The notes under the pieces are model-generated. The model did not search any database. It was not told the origin of the DNA and saw only the letters and a list, made by a program, of their open reading frames with translations. Position numbers and translations under genes: made by a program. A stretch of 64,000 nucleotides of DNA. It comes from Streptomyces scopuliridis RB72. Its GTDB lineage: Bacteria; Actinomycetota; Actinomycetes; Streptomycetales; Streptomycetaceae. Position 1 is the first letter of the stretch. Each line of letters begins with the position of its first letter. The stretch is taken from the NCBI RefSeq assembly GCF_000718095.1, contig NZ_JOEI01000012.1, forward strand, positions 1 to 64,000, written 5' to 3'. Shown here in pieces: positions 10,210 to 19,778 of the stretch.

Positions 10210-11094
10210 TCAGCTCTTGGGGATGATCTGGATATCCATCTCGATCTTGATGCTGGAGCCGACGACCGCGATGCCGCGCGCCAGCATCGACTGCCAGTTG
10301 ACGGTGTAGTCCTCGCGGTGCAGTTCGGTGGTGGCGCGGACGGCGGCGCGGGTCTCGCCCTCCATGCCGTTGCCGATACCGAGGTACTGGGCGTCGAGTG
10401 TGACCGTACGGGTGACGCCATGAAGCGTGAGCGCTCCGGTGATCGCCCAGTTGTTGCCGCCGCGGTGGACGAAGCGGTCGCTGTAGAACTCCAGCGTCGG
10501 GAAGTTCTCCACGTCGAGGAAGTCGGCGGAGCGCAGATGGTCGTCGCGCATCCGCACGCTGGTGTCGATCGACGCGGCGCCGATGACGACATGCATCGCC
10601 GACCGGTCCATCGTCTCGCCGATCCTGATCGCGCCGGCGAAGTTGTCGAACCGGCCGTGGACCCGGGCCAGTCCGATATGACGGGCGATGAACCCGATCC
10701 GGGAATGGGCCGGTTCGATCTCCCAGTCACCGGGCGCGGGCAGCGGAAGCGACGGGGCCACCTGGAGCGTGATGTCCCCGAGTCCGCTGGGCTCCGCGCC
10801 GTCGGTGATCGACACATTGCCCCGGTACGGGGAGAAGCTCTCGGCCGAGATGGCGAGCCGGTACTCCCCGAAGGGCACCATCGCCACGATCAGCCCGAAG
10901 GGGTCAGTCTCACCACTCACGATCTTGCGGCCACCGCTGTCACTCACCGTGAACTCGGCCTGCCCGACAGGCTCGTTGACGGGGTCGAGCACCCGGCAGG
11001 TGAGCAGCCCCGCGCCCGAGGGCACCGAGAGCCCGGCGAGCGGGTTGCTTCGCTGATGAGCGGCCGTCCGTCGGCCTAGAAGGCGGCTGATCAT
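10210..11094 (-). CDS. YceI-like protein with N-terminal carboxypeptidase-regulatory-like domain
   Basis: The C-terminal half (about 120-294) is a YceI domain, a lipocalin-like barrel that binds polyisoprenoid or other amphiphilic chains: WEIEPAHSRIGFIARHIGLARVHGRFDNFAG and GALTLHGVTRTVTLD are diagnostic. The N-terminal part (about 30-110) resembles an Ig-like carboxypeptidase regulatory domain (LTCRVLDPVNEPVGQAEFTV). There is no signal peptide after the chosen ATG 11094 (MISRLLGRRTAAHQ), so it is probably cytoplasmic, unlike E. coli YceI. The ligand is unknown. It lies downstream of comEC on the same strand with 155 bp between, long enough for its own promoter. Confidence 0.88.
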   Translation of the reverse strand: MISRLLGRRTAAHQRSNPLAGLSVPSGAGLLTCRVLDPVNEPVGQAEFTVSDSGGRKIVSGETDPFGLIVAMVPFGEYRLAISAESFSPYRGNVSITDGAEPSGLGDITLQVAPSLPLPAPGDWEIEPAHSRIGFIARHIGLARVHGRFDNFAGAIRIGETMDRSAMHVVIGAASIDTSVRMRDDHLRSADFLDVENFPTLEFYSDRFVHRGGNNWAITGALTLHGVTRTVTLDAQYLGIGNGMEGETRAAVRATTELHREDYTVNWQSMLARGIAVVGSSIKIEMDIQIIPKS

Positions 11095-11249
11095 GGTGTA
11101 CGTACCCCTGTGCGTTCGGGCTCTGGCGGGGCCGCGCACGGGAGACGTCGTCGTCTGGGGCGGCGACCCATGACGAATAGGCATTCGATCACCCTTGCGT
11201 TGTTCGAGGCAAACGTACCGACTGGTACAGGACTTCGCGGAGTCGATTG

Positions 11250-13769
11250 TCACCCGTTGTTAAGCAGTCGTCCTCGGGGCACGGCCCGTAGCCCGGCCCC
11301 GGCTCCCACTACCGCGATCGCTCCGTCCGTATCCGTACGGAGCACCGCCGCTCCCCCGGCGCGGAGCGCGTCGACGGTACGGGGCGAGGGGTGTCCGTAC
11401 GGGTTGTCCCGCCCCGCCGAGATGAGGGCCAGACGAGGGCGTATGTCACGCAGGAGCCCCGGGTGCTGGAACGGCGAGCCGTGGTGGGCCACCTTCAGCA
11501 CATCCACCGGTGGCAGCGTCGGATAGTCACGCGACAGGCCCCGCTGGGCGGGTGGTTCGAGATCGCCGAGGAGCAGCAGCGTCGGGCCCCGGGCGACCCG
11601 TACGAACAGGGTGACGCTGGAGTCGTTCGGCTCCCCGGCCGCCGGGGCCGTCCCGGCCCGTGGCCACAGCACCCGCCAGGTCAGCGGTCCGATCCGCCGC
11701 TGCTCGCCCGGCCGCGCGCGGACGACGGGCACGCGCGCCCCGGCCGCCGTTCTCCGTACGAACGCGGCCTGTTCCGGGGGGTCTTCGGAGACCGTCGTCT
11801 GGATCGCGCCGATCGCCCGGCCCCGCAGGACGCCGGGCAGCCCCGCGACATGGTCCGCGTGGAAGTGGGTGAGCACCAGCAGCGGGACGCGCGTGACGCC
11901 GAGATCCCGCAGACAGCGGTCGGCGGGCCCGGGGTCGGGTCCCGCGTCCACGACCACGGCCGTGGAGTCGCCCGCCGCGAGCACGGCCGCGTCGCCCTGA
12001 CCGACGTCGCACATCGCGAACGTCCATCCCGGCGGCGGCCATCCGGTGACGATCCGGGTGAGCGGCGGCGGCCGCAGGACCGCGAGCAGCAGCAGTACGG
12101 CGCAGACGGCGGCCGTCCAGGGATGGCGCGGGACGCGCCGGAGGGCGAGCAGGACGAGGACCGTCACCACGGCGAGCAGCAGCCCCCCGCGCCAGCCGCC
12201 GGGCCAGGCGGCCTCCGCGCCCGGCAGGGCCGCGCCGGCGCGCGCGACGGACGCGATCCACCCGGCCGGCCACCCCGCACAGCGGGCCAGCACCTCGGCC
12301 ACGGGCATCGCCACGGGCGCCACGGCGAGCGCGGCGAAGCCGAGGACCGTGGCCGGGGCCACCGCCAGTTCGGCGAAGAGATTGCAGGGGATCGCCACCA
12401 GCCCGACCCTGGCCGCGAACACGGCCACCACCGGCGCGCACACCGCCTGCGCCGCGCCTGCCGCGGCCAGCACCTCCGCGAGCCGTGGCGGTACCCCGCG
12501 CCGCATCAGCGCCGCGCTCCACCGCGGCCCGATGGTGAGCAGGGCGCCAGTGGCCAGTACGGAGAGGAGGAAGCCGTAACTCCGGGCCAGCCAGGGGTCG
12601 TAGAGCACCAGCAGCAGTACGGCGGCCGCCAGCGCCGGAAGCAGGGTTCTGCGCCGGCCCGTACCGATGGCGAGGAGAGTGATCGCCCCGCAGGCGGCGG
12701 CCCGCAGCACACTGGGCTCCGGCCTGCAGACAACCACGAAGGCGAGCGTGAGCGCGCCACCGAGCAGCGCCGTCGACCGCAGTGAGATCCCCAGACGCGG
12801 GGCGAGCCCGCGCCGTTCGGCTCTGATCGCCAGCCCGGCCGGCCCGATCAGCAGAGCGAGCACGATCGTCAGATTGCTTCCGGAGACGGCCATCAGATGC
12901 AGCAGATCGGTCGCCGCGAACGCGTCGTGCAGCTCGGGCGGGACCCGTGAGGTGTCGCCGACGACCAGCCCCGGCAGCAGGGCACGGGCATCGGGCGGCA
13001 GTCCCTCGGTGGCCTCACGCAGCCCGGCGCGCAGCTCTCCGGCCGTGCGCTGTACGCGGGTTGGCTCTCCGATGACCGGCGGCGGGCCCGTCCCCTCCAC
13101 CCGTAACGCCGCGGCGTAGCGGTCGTCCTCGCGCAAGGGAGGCGCGAGCTTCCCGGTCAACCGCAGCCGCGTGGAGGGCAGCAGGCGCTGCCATCGGCCG
13201 GAGTGCTCACCGGGCGCGACGATCACCAGGACGGGCGTCCGGCCGGTGGTGGTCCCGTCCCGGGGCGTCATCACTTGGGTGAGGTCCGCGTCCAGGACGA
13301 ACCCGCCACCCGCGATCCGATCCCCGCGGACCTTGGGACGCGTGGGCCGGGGGTCGGAAGTGACCGTCAACTCCGTGGTGACACGGGCGTACCGCTCCGC
13401 GAGGTCCGGGACGGGCCCCCGGTGCGGATCGGCGCCGTGCAGCCCGGCGGACGCCGCCCCGGCGGCGGCGCACAGCAGCACCCCCGCGACGGCCACCCCA
13501 TTGAGCCGTCGCCTGGGCTGTCGCTCGCCCCCTCGCTCGCCCGCTCGATCCGGCCCGGCACCGGGCCACACCAGCAGCAGACCGGCACCCAGCAGACAGG
13601 CGAGCACGCCGAGGGCGGTCCAGCGCCCCGGGGTTCCCAGCGCCAGGGCCGCCGCGCCCCACGCCGCCAGGGCGAGCGGGACCAGCCGGAGGTCGGCCGG
13701 CGCCTCCTGGTGGGGGTTGGCGGACCCCAGGCGGTGGCCGGCCGTCGCGTGAACCACCGGGCGCGTCAT
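11250..13769 (-). CDS. comEC: ComEC/Rec2-type DNA-uptake channel protein, TTA at codon 222
   Basis: ComEC forms the membrane channel for single-stranded DNA in competence systems; the role in Streptomyces is not established. The 839-residue product has N-terminal and central membrane helices with the Competence domain (LLHLMAVSGSNLTIVLALL and following helices) and a C-terminal metallo-beta-lactamase domain with THFHADH near residue 635 (HxHxDH), presumably a nuclease. ATG 13769 overlaps the comEA stop by four bases (ATGA), so the two are translationally coupled. Codon 222 is TTA, making full-length synthesis potentially bldA-dependent. No pilus genes are nearby. Confidence 0.94.
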   Translation of the reverse strand: MTRPVVHATAGHRLGSANPHQEAPADLRLVPLALAAWGAAALALGTPGRWTALGVLACLLGAGLLLVWPGAGPDRAGERGGERQPRRRLNGVAVAGVLLCAAAGAASAGLHGADPHRGPVPDLAERYARVTTELTVTSDPRPTRPKVRGDRIAGGGFVLDADLTQVMTPRDGTTTGRTPVLVIVAPGEHSGRWQRLLPSTRLRLTGKLAPPLREDDRYAAALRVEGTGPPPVIGEPTRVQRTAGELRAGLREATEGLPPDARALLPGLVVGDTSRVPPELHDAFAATDLLHLMAVSGSNLTIVLALLIGPAGLAIRAERRGLAPRLGISLRSTALLGGALTLAFVVVCRPEPSVLRAAACGAITLLAIGTGRRRTLLPALAAAVLLLVLYDPWLARSYGFLLSVLATGALLTIGPRWSAALMRRGVPPRLAEVLAAAGAAQAVCAPVVAVFAARVGLVAIPCNLFAELAVAPATVLGFAALAVAPVAMPVAEVLARCAGWPAGWIASVARAGAALPGAEAAWPGGWRGGLLLAVVTVLVLLALRRVPRHPWTAAVCAVLLLLAVLRPPPLTRIVTGWPPPGWTFAMCDVGQGDAAVLAAGDSTAVVVDAGPDPGPADRCLRDLGVTRVPLLVLTHFHADHVAGLPGVLRGRAIGAIQTTVSEDPPEQAAFVRRTAAGARVPVVRARPGEQRRIGPLTWRVLWPRAGTAPAAGEPNDSSVTLFVRVARGPTLLLLGDLEPPAQRGLSRDYPTLPPVDVLKVAHHGSPFQHPGLLRDIRPRLALISAGRDNPYGHPSPRTVDALRAGGAAVLRTDTDGAIAVVGAGAGLRAVPRGRLLNNG

Positions 13770-14776
13770 GGCCGTACAAGGGACTGGAGGTCCGCGAACC
13801 TGCGCTCCCCGATGCCGTTGACCTCGCGCAGTTCATCAACGGACCGGAAACCGCCGTGCCTGCCCCGGTAGTCGATGATGTGTTGAGCGAGCACCGGACC
13901 GACGCCGGGGAGCGTGTCGAGCTGTTCGGGCGTGGCGGCGTTGAGGCTCACCGGCCCCGCCGCGGCCGGGGCGCCATTGGCCGCGCCCGTGCCGACGCCC
14001 GCCCCCGGTGGAGCGGGGCCGCCCACCAGGACCTGTTCGCCGTCCATCAGCACCCGCGCCCGGTTGAGCCCGGTCAGATCCGCGCCGGGCTTCGCTCCCC
14101 CGGCGGCATGCAGTGCGTCGGCGACCCGTGACCCTGCGGGCAGCCGCAGAACTCCGGGCCGCCGCACCTTCCCGCTCACATCGACGACGACACGGTCCGA
14201 CGGTGTGGGCGAGGGCAAGGTCTCCGGCGGGGCCTTGGGGATCACGGCCTCCGCGCCGACGTTCTCCGGAGCCTTGACGGTCCCCGGCCGACCGCTCCAG
14301 AAGTGATGACCGGCCAGGATCACGCCCACCACCAGAACCACCGCGAGCGCCGCCAGGGTCCGGGGCTCCAGACCGCATCTGAGCTGTACCCACAGGGGCA
14401 GCCGCTCGCGCAGGGCGGACAGCGCCCACGCGCGCCGACGCCCCGCCCGGTCCGCGTCCGACACCACGGCCGCGTCCGCCCCGCGCGTCACGGTGCCGTT
14501 GCCACCACCCGTCCCGGATGTCGCACCGGCGAAGAGCGCCTCCGCACGGCGGCGCACATCCGTCCGGGCAGGAGGCGGGTCCGGGGCAGCGGGCGGCATG
14601 GTGTCCAGGACCGGGGTCGTACCGCCCGCGCCGCCGACGCGCGGCAGCTCCGTACGCGGGCGGGTTCGTACACCGCCGGGTCGGCCATGGCGCCCATGGC
14701 GGGCCCGGCCGTCGGAGCCCAGGGCACGGCCGGGGCCGCTGGTGACAGAGGTTACGGAGCGTGTTCGGAGAGCCAT
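13766..14776 (-). CDS. comEA: ComEA-like DNA-binding protein (TM, SLBB, helix-hairpin-helix)
   Basis: The 336-residue product matches membrane-anchored ComEA, which binds double-stranded DNA outside the cell for uptake. After a long Pro/Arg-rich cytoplasmic N-terminus comes one membrane segment (LAALAVVLVVGVILAGHHF, about 140-160), an SLBB domain (VVVDVSGKVRRPGVLRLPAG, about 190-250) and two helix-hairpin-helix repeats at the end (LNAATPEQLDTLPGVGPVLA; VNGIGERRFADLQ). ATG 14776 (MALRTRSVTS) is preferred over 14797. Its stop overlaps comEC's start. Upstream are DnaA-box-like sequences and a palindrome. Confidence 0.92.
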   Translation of the reverse strand: MALRTRSVTSVTSGPGRALGSDGRARHGRHGRPGGVRTRPRTELPRVGGAGGTTPVLDTMPPAAPDPPPARTDVRRRAEALFAGATSGTGGGNGTVTRGADAAVVSDADRAGRRRAWALSALRERLPLWVQLRCGLEPRTLAALAVVLVVGVILAGHHFWSGRPGTVKAPENVGAEAVIPKAPPETLPSPTPSDRVVVDVSGKVRRPGVLRLPAGSRVADALHAAGGAKPGADLTGLNRARVLMDGEQVLVGGPAPPGAGVGTGAANGAPAAAGPVSLNAATPEQLDTLPGVGPVLAQHIIDYRGRHGGFRSVDELREVNGIGERRFADLQSLVRP

Positions 14777-14824
14777 GCCACAAGACGGTAGGCACATCTG
14801 CCCGACCCCGCTGAGCAGGCCGAA

Positions 14825-14875
14825 TTGTCGTGGACAACAAGCGAGTTGTGGATAACTCCATCACTCGTACGAGTG
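14825..14875. promoter_or_regulatory. DnaA-box-like pair and palindrome upstream of comEA
   Basis: On the minus strand TTATCCACA (14848-14856) is a perfect E. coli-type DnaA box and TTGTCCACG (14829-14837) differs at one base from the Streptomyces consensus TTGTCCACA; they are in the same orientation, 19 bp apart. The second also forms TTGTC-GTG-GACAA (14825-14837). A 14-bp palindrome, CACTCGTACGAGTG, lies at 14862-14875. All sit 50-100 bases before comEA, where an operator would be expected. Confidence 0.45.
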
Positions 14876-14919
14876 GCATCACGCCTACTAAGCCGACGAC
14901 CGGCCACCCGCCAACCCGG

Positions 14920-15765
14920 TCAGCGCGGGGAGATCACAGCCCCCAGCAACCCCGGCCCCGTATGCGCCCCGATCACCGCGCCCACCTCGCTGACATGCAG
15001 ATCCACCAGCCCCGGCACCCGCTCACGCAGCCGCTCGGCCAGCGTCAAAGCCCGTTCGGGTGCGGCCAGATGGTGCACGGCGATGTCCACCTCACTCGTG
15101 CCCGCCCGTTCGGCGACGATCTCCTCCAGCCGCGCGATCGCCTTCGAGGCCGTACGCACCTTCTCCAGCAGCTCGATACGCCCGCCGTCCAGCTGGAGCA
15201 GCGGCTTCACGGCGAGCGCGGAGCCGAGCAGCGCCTGGGCGGCGCCGATGCGGCCGCCCCGGCGCAGATAGTCCAGCGTGTCCACATAGAAGTACGCGGA
15301 GGTCCCGGCGGCCCGCTTCTCGGCGGCGGCCACCGCCTCGTCGAGCGTGCCGTCCCCCTCCGCCGCCTCGGCCGCCGCCAGCGCGCAGAACCCGAGCGCC
15401 ATCGCCACCATGCCGGTGTCCACCACCCGTACCGGCACGGGCGCGTCCTTCGCCGCCAGCACGGCGGCGTCGTACGTCCCCGAGAACTCGGCCGACAGAT
15501 GCAGGGACACGATCCCGGTCGCACCGGACTCGGCCGCCTCGCGGTACGCGGCGGCGAAGACATCCGGGCTCGGCCGCGACGTGGTCACGGAGCGTCGCTT
15601 CTGAAGCGCCAGGGCGACCGAACGGGCCGAGATCTCCGTGCCCTCCTCCAGCGCGCGGTCACCGAGCACGACGGTCAGCGGCACCGCGGTGATGCCGTGC
15701 CGCTCCATCGCCTGCGGCGGCAAGTAGGCCGTGGAATCGGTGATGATCGCGACATGGCGGGACAT
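14920..15765 (-). CDS. DegV family fatty-acid-binding protein
   Basis: DegV/FakB proteins bind a fatty acid and present it to a FakA-type kinase. The 281-residue product shows the N-terminal strand MSRHVAIITDSTAYLPPQ, the TSRPSPDVFAAAYREA segment, GIVSLHLSAEFSGTYDAAVLAA (the classic ligand-site Ser) and the second domain LDYLRRGGRIGAAQALLGSALAVKPLL. ATG 15765 is preferred to the 16-codon upstream extension because it begins exactly at the first core strand. No FakA partner lies in the window. It is 143 bp upstream of comEA on the same strand. Confidence 0.93.
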   Translation of the reverse strand: MSRHVAIITDSTAYLPPQAMERHGITAVPLTVVLGDRALEEGTEISARSVALALQKRRSVTTSRPSPDVFAAAYREAAESGATGIVSLHLSAEFSGTYDAAVLAAKDAPVPVRVVDTGMVAMALGFCALAAAEAAEGDGTLDEAVAAAEKRAAGTSAYFYVDTLDYLRRGGRIGAAQALLGSALAVKPLLQLDGGRIELLEKVRTASKAIARLEEIVAERAGTSEVDIAVHHLAAPERALTLAERLRERVPGLVDLHVSEVGAVIGAHTGPGLLGAVISPR

Positions 15766-15840
15766 GAGCGGGAGGTTACCCGTCGTCGCCCCCGGTCGGC
15801 AGCCCGCCCCCATGTCAGTGATCGTTTCTGCCCCGGACCC

Positions 15841-16584
15841 TCACGTCGTGGTCTCGGGCTTGGCCTGCCCCGGCGCCTTCTGCCAGGGGTACGTCTGCTG
15901 CCGCCGGGGATCGGGCGGCTCGATCGCCTCGGGCCTGCCCTGGTCACCCGTCGGGCCCGCCTGCTCCGCCCCGGCGGCCCCGGCCCCGGAGCCCTCCGGC
16001 TCAGGCCACACCATCGGCTCACGCTCCGGCTGTTCCTCCGCCGACGACCAGTGCCGCAGCGCCCCGGACTCCACATCGATCTGCGCGCTCAGCGACGACA
16101 GATCGTCCTCCGCGAACTTCCGCGCCCGGTCCCGCGCCGCCCACCGCAGCGAGTCCGCCGCGTGCGTGATCCGTTCCGTACGCTCGCGTACGTCCTGGAG
16201 CCGCTCCGCGACCCTCGCCCGGTCCGGGTCCCGCTCCAGCTGCCGCAGCTCGTCGTCCAGCTCATGGCCGTGCGCGCTGAGCCGCTGGAAGAGCTCGACC
16301 GACTCCGACAGCGAGGCGTCCTCCGCCACACCGGCCTGGAGCGCGTCCTGCGTGGCCCGCATCGAGGTCCGCAGCCGCAGCCGCAGCTGCGCCAGCTCCC
16401 CCGCCGTGCCCGTCTGACCGATGCTTCTGGCGCGCAGCGTGGTGTCCTCGACGGTCCGGCGGGCCTGCGAGATCGTACGGTCGACGCCCCTCTTGGCCGC
16501 GCGCACCGCCTTCACGCTCACAAACACTCCCAGCGCGACGAAGGCGACGAAGAGCAGCGCCACAATCAGGATCACGACGTCCAT
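15841..16584 (-). CDS. Membrane-anchored coiled-coil protein of unknown function
   Basis: The 247-residue product has one N-terminal membrane helix (MDVVILIVALLFVAFVALG, residues 1-22), then a long charged helical region (about 25-170: ELAQLRLRLRTSMRATQDAL, LDDELRQLERDPDRARVAERL) that should form a coiled coil, and a Pro/Glu-rich tail. No catalytic motif is visible and I do not recognise a named family beyond Streptomyces orthologues. ATG 16584 is chosen because AAGGGG lies just upstream; ATG 16608 is possible. It sits between leuS and degV, all on the minus strand, separated from leuS by a strong terminator, so it needs its own promoter. Confidence 0.8.
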   Translation of the reverse strand: MDVVILIVALLFVAFVALGVFVSVKAVRAAKRGVDRTISQARRTVEDTTLRARSIGQTGTAGELAQLRLRLRTSMRATQDALQAGVAEDASLSESVELFQRLSAHGHELDDELRQLERDPDRARVAERLQDVRERTERITHAADSLRWAARDRARKFAEDDLSSLSAQIDVESGALRHWSSAEEQPEREPMVWPEPEGSGAGAAGAEQAGPTGDQGRPEAIEPPDPRRQQTYPWQKAPGQAKPETTT

Positions 16585-16650
16585 GGGCGCCCCTTCGCGT
16601 TCGGTCATGTTCGAGAGCGGCTTCCCGCTTCTTCCACCGTAAACGGAACA

Positions 16651-16687
16651 GGCAGGCCGAGGGTTCCGTAGGAACCCCCAACCTGCC
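16651..16687 (-). terminator. Terminator downstream of leuS
   Basis: GGGTTCC-GTA-GGAACCC (16661-16677) is a perfect 7-bp stem, extended outward by GGCAGG (16651-16656) and CCTGCC (16682-16687). It lies 35-70 bp past the leuS stop. Confidence 0.8.
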
Positions 16688-16721
16688 CGTAGGGGAAAGC
16701 CCTGTGTCCCGGTACGCGGTT

Positions 16722-19625
16722 CTACGCGGGGACGATGTTCACCAGCTTCGGCGCCCGCACGATCACCTTCCGGATGCCCCCGCCGCCCAGCGCCGCGACC
16801 ACCGCCGCGTCACCCAGCGCCAGCGCCTCCAGCTCCTCGTCCGAGATGGACGGGGAGACCTCCAGCCTCGCCTTGACCTTGCCCTTGATCTGCACCACGC
16901 AGGTCACGGTCTCGTCGACCACATACGCCGGGTCCGCGACCGGGAAGTCCTGGTGGACGACCGAGTCGGAGTGGCCCAGCCTGCGCCACAGCTCCTCGGC
17001 GATATGCGGGGCCAGCGGCGCGATCAGCAGCACCAGCCGCTCGGCGACCGACCGCGCGACCGGGCCGCCCGTCTTGGTCAGGTGGTTGTTCAGCTCGGTC
17101 AGCTTCGCGATGGCCGTGTTGAACCGCAGCCCCGCCATGTCCTGCGAGACCCCGTCGATCGCCTTGTGCAGCGCGCGCAGCGTGTCGGCGTCCGCCTCGG
17201 GATCCAGCTCCGTGTCCACGACGGTGACCTCGCCCGTCGTCTCGTCCACCACATTGCGCCACAGCCGCTGCAGCAGCCGGTACTGGCCGACCACCGCGCG
17301 GGTGTCCCACGGCCGCGAGACATCCAGCGGGCCCATGGCCATCTCGTAGAGCCGCAGCGTGTCCGCGCCGTACTCGGCGCAGATCTCGTCCGGAGTGACC
17401 GCGTTCTTCAGGGACTTGCCCATCTTGCCCAGGACGCGGCTGACCTTCGCGCCCTGGTACCAGTACGCGCCGTCCCGCTCCTCGACCTCGGCGGCCGGCA
17501 CCGCGATGCCGCGGCTGTCCCGGTAGACGAACGCCTGGATCATGCCCTGGTTGTACAGCTTGTGGAACGGCTCGACCGAGGAGATGTGCCCCAGGTCGAA
17601 CAGCACCTTGGACCAGAAGCGCGCGTACAGCAGATGCAGTACGGCGTGCTCGGCGCCGCCCACGTACAGATCGACACCGCCGTGCGGCTGGCCCTCCCTG
17701 GGGCCCATCCAGTACTGCTCGATGGCCGGGTCGACCAGCTTCTCGCTGTTGTGCGGGTCCAGGTAGCGCAGCTCGTACCAGCACGAACCGGCCCAGTTCG
17801 GCATGGTGTTGGTCTCCCGGCGGTAGCGCTTGACGCCCTCGCCCAGACCCAGGTCCAGCTCCACATCGACCCAGTCCGCGTTCCGTGACAGCGGCGTCTC
17901 CGGCTGCGTGTCCGCGTCGTCGGGGTCAAACGTGCGTGGCGAGTAGTCGTCGACCTCCGGCAGCTCCAGCGGCAGCATCGACTCGGGCAGCGCGTGCGCC
18001 GTACCGTCCTCGTCGTAGACGATCGGGAACGGCTCGCCCCAGTACCGCTGACGGCTGAACAGCCAGTCGCGCAGCCGGAAGTTGACCGTCCCCTCGCCGA
18101 TACCGCGCGCGGCCAGCCACTCCGTGATCCGCGCCTTGGCCTCGGTGACACCCAGGCCGTCCAGCGAGATGTCCTCGCCGGTCGAGTTGATGAGACGCGC
18201 GTCGTACGAGGCGAACGCGTCGTCCCACTCGGCGGGGTCGGTGGAGCGGCCGTCCGAGGGCTCGACCACACAGCGCATCGGGAGCTCGAAGGCGCGCGCG
18301 AACGCGAAGTCACGGCTGTCGTGCGCCGGTACGGCCATGATCGCGCCCGTGCCGTACCCCATCAGCACATAGTCGGCGATGAAGACGGGTACGCGGTCGC
18401 CGCTGACCGGGTTGGTGGCGAACGCGCCGGTGAAGACACCGGTCTTGTCCTTCGCCTCGGCCTGCCGCTCGACGTCGGACTTCGACGCGGCCTGCTTGCG
18501 GTACGCGTCGACGGCCTCGGCGGGGGTCGCGTGGCCGCCCGTCCATACGTCGTGCGTGCCCTCGGGCCAGGCGGCCGGGACGATCTTCTCGACCAGGTCG
18601 TGCTCCGGCGCCAGCACCATGTACGTGGCGCCGAACAGCGTGTCCTGACGCGTGGTGAAGACGGTGATGGCGTCCATGTGACCGTCATCACCGACATGGA
18701 CCGGGAAGTCGACGCGCGCGCCCTCGCTGCGCCCGATCCAGTTGCGCTGCTGGAGCTTGATGGCCTCGGGCCAGTCCAGCGCGTCCAGATCGTTCAGCAG
18801 CCGGTCCGCGTAGGCGGTGATGCGCATGTTCCACTGGCGCAGCTTCGCCTTGAACACGGGGAAGTTGCCGCGCTCGGAGCGGCCGTCCGCGGTGACTTCC
18901 TCATTGGCCAGGACGGTGCCCAGTCCGGGGGCCCAGTTGACGGGCGCGTCGGAGGCGTACGCCAGCCGGTACTCGCTCAGCACGTCGGCGCGCCCGGCGG
19001 CGTTCAGCGCGCTCCAGGGGCGCCCGTCGGGCGTCGCGCGCTCCCCGCTCTCGAACTGCGCCACCAGCGTCTCGATCGGCCGCGCCTTGTCCGCGTCCTT
19101 GTCGTACCAGGAGTTGAAGATCTGTACGAAGATCCACTGGGTCCACTTGTAGTAGTCCGGGTCGATCGTCGCCACGGACCGGCGCTTGTCGTGGCCCAGC
19201 CCCAGCCGGCGCAGCTGGACCTTCATGTTGTCCATGGCGGCCTCGGTCGACACGCGGGGGTGCGTGCCGGTGGCGACCGCGTGCTGCTCGGCCGGCAGGC
19301 CGAAGGCGTCGAAGCCCAGCGTGTGCAGCACGTTGTGCCCGGTCATGCGCTGGTGGCGGGCGAACACATCGGTGGCGATATAGCCCAGGGGATGACCGAC
19401 GTGCAGCCCCGTGCCCGAGGGGTACGGGAACATGTCCATGATGAACTTCTTGGGCTTAGCGACCAGCTCCGGGTCGCCGGCCAGATCGCCCGTCGGGTTC
19501 GGCGCCTCGTACGTGCCCTCGGCGTCCCAGAAGTCCTGCCAGCGTGCCTCGATGTCGGCGGCCATGGCCGCCGTGTAGCGGTGCGGCGCCACCGGCTCAG
19601 CGGCAGCGGAATTCGTCTCGCTCAT
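16722..19625 (-). CDS. leuS: Leucyl-tRNA synthetase
   Basis: LeuRS charges tRNA-Leu with leucine and edits misacylated tRNA. The 967-residue product has the class Ia features in order: HIGH as HVGH in [18 protein letters not shown] near the N-terminus, the CP1 editing domain with [15 protein letters not shown] and [14 protein letters not shown], and KMSKS as KMGKS near residue 735, followed by the anticodon-binding domain ([15 protein letters not shown]). ATG 19625 ([11 protein letters not shown]) is chosen; six upstream codons are also open. A leucine-codon leader and a terminator hairpin lie 80-190 bases upstream, so expression is probably controlled by attenuation in response to charged tRNA-Leu. 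Confidence 0.97.
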   Translation of the reverse strand: MSETNSAAAEPVAPHRYTAAMAADIEARWQDFWDAEGTYEAPNPTGDLAGDPELVAKPKKFIMDMFPYPSGTGLHVGHPLGYIATDVFARHQRMTGHNVLHTLGFDAFGLPAEQHAVATGTHPRVSTEAAMDNMKVQLRRLGLGHDKRRSVATIDPDYYKWTQWIFVQIFNSWYDKDADKARPIETLVAQFESGERATPDGRPWSALNAAGRADVLSEYRLAYASDAPVNWAPGLGTVLANEEVTADGRSERGNFPVFKAKLRQWNMRITAYADRLLNDLDALDWPEAIKLQQRNWIGRSEGARVDFPVHVGDDGHMDAITVFTTRQDTLFGATYMVLAPEHDLVEKIVPAAWPEGTHDVWTGGHATPAEAVDAYRKQAASKSDVERQAEAKDKTGVFTGAFATNPVSGDRVPVFIADYVLMGYGTGAIMAVPAHDSRDFAFARAFELPMRCVVEPSDGRSTDPAEWDDAFASYDARLINSTGEDISLDGLGVTEAKARITEWLAARGIGEGTVNFRLRDWLFSRQRYWGEPFPIVYDEDGTAHALPESMLPLELPEVDDYSPRTFDPDDADTQPETPLSRNADWVDVELDLGLGEGVKRYRRETNTMPNWAGSCWYELRYLDPHNSEKLVDPAIEQYWMGPREGQPHGGVDLYVGGAEHAVLHLLYARFWSKVLFDLGHISSVEPFHKLYNQGMIQAFVYRDSRGIAVPAAEVEERDGAYWYQGAKVSRVLGKMGKSLKNAVTPDEICAEYGADTLRLYEMAMGPLDVSRPWDTRAVVGQYRLLQRLWRNVVDETTGEVTVVDTELDPEADADTLRALHKAIDGVSQDMAGLRFNTAIAKLTELNNHLTKTGGPVARSVAERLVLLIAPLAPHIAEELWRRLGHSDSVVHQDFPVADPAYVVDETVTCVVQIKGKVKARLEVSPSISDEELEALALGDAAVVAALGGGGIRKVIVRAPKLVNIVPA

Positions 19626-19705
19626 GATTCTCTGAAGCTCCATCGATCGTCTCTGCCAGCGGATTCGGCCGTGCCATTCGGCGAATGGCGGCGCCGGTCG
19701 GTGAA

Positions 19706-19735
19706 CGAAAAAGGCCCCTCACACAGGAGGGGACG
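19706..19735 (-). terminator. Intrinsic terminator in the leuS leader (attenuator)
   Basis: On the minus strand CCCCTC and GAGGGG form a 6-bp stem (19715-19720 with 19727-19732) around a 6-base loop, followed after GGCC by five T residues (19708-19712). An intrinsic terminator with a T-run, placed between a leader peptide and leuS rather than after a gene, is what an attenuator looks like. It sits about 80 bases before the leuS start. Confidence 0.75.
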
Positions 19736-19746
19736 CCGCGCCGATT

Positions 19747-19772
19747 CCGACCGGATCTCTGTCATCCGTCGG
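19747..19772 (-). promoter_or_regulatory. Leader hairpin between leuS leader peptide and attenuator
   Basis: On the minus strand CCGAC-GGAT pairs with ATCC-(G)-GTCGG around a GACAGAG loop, nine pairs with one bulge. It lies directly after the leader stop codon, where a pause or alternative structure would form. Separately, GCCGCGC at the end of the leader can pair with GCGCGGC next to the terminator stem; a full antiterminator is not proven by eye. Confidence 0.5.
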
Positions 19773-19778
19773 GACTGA

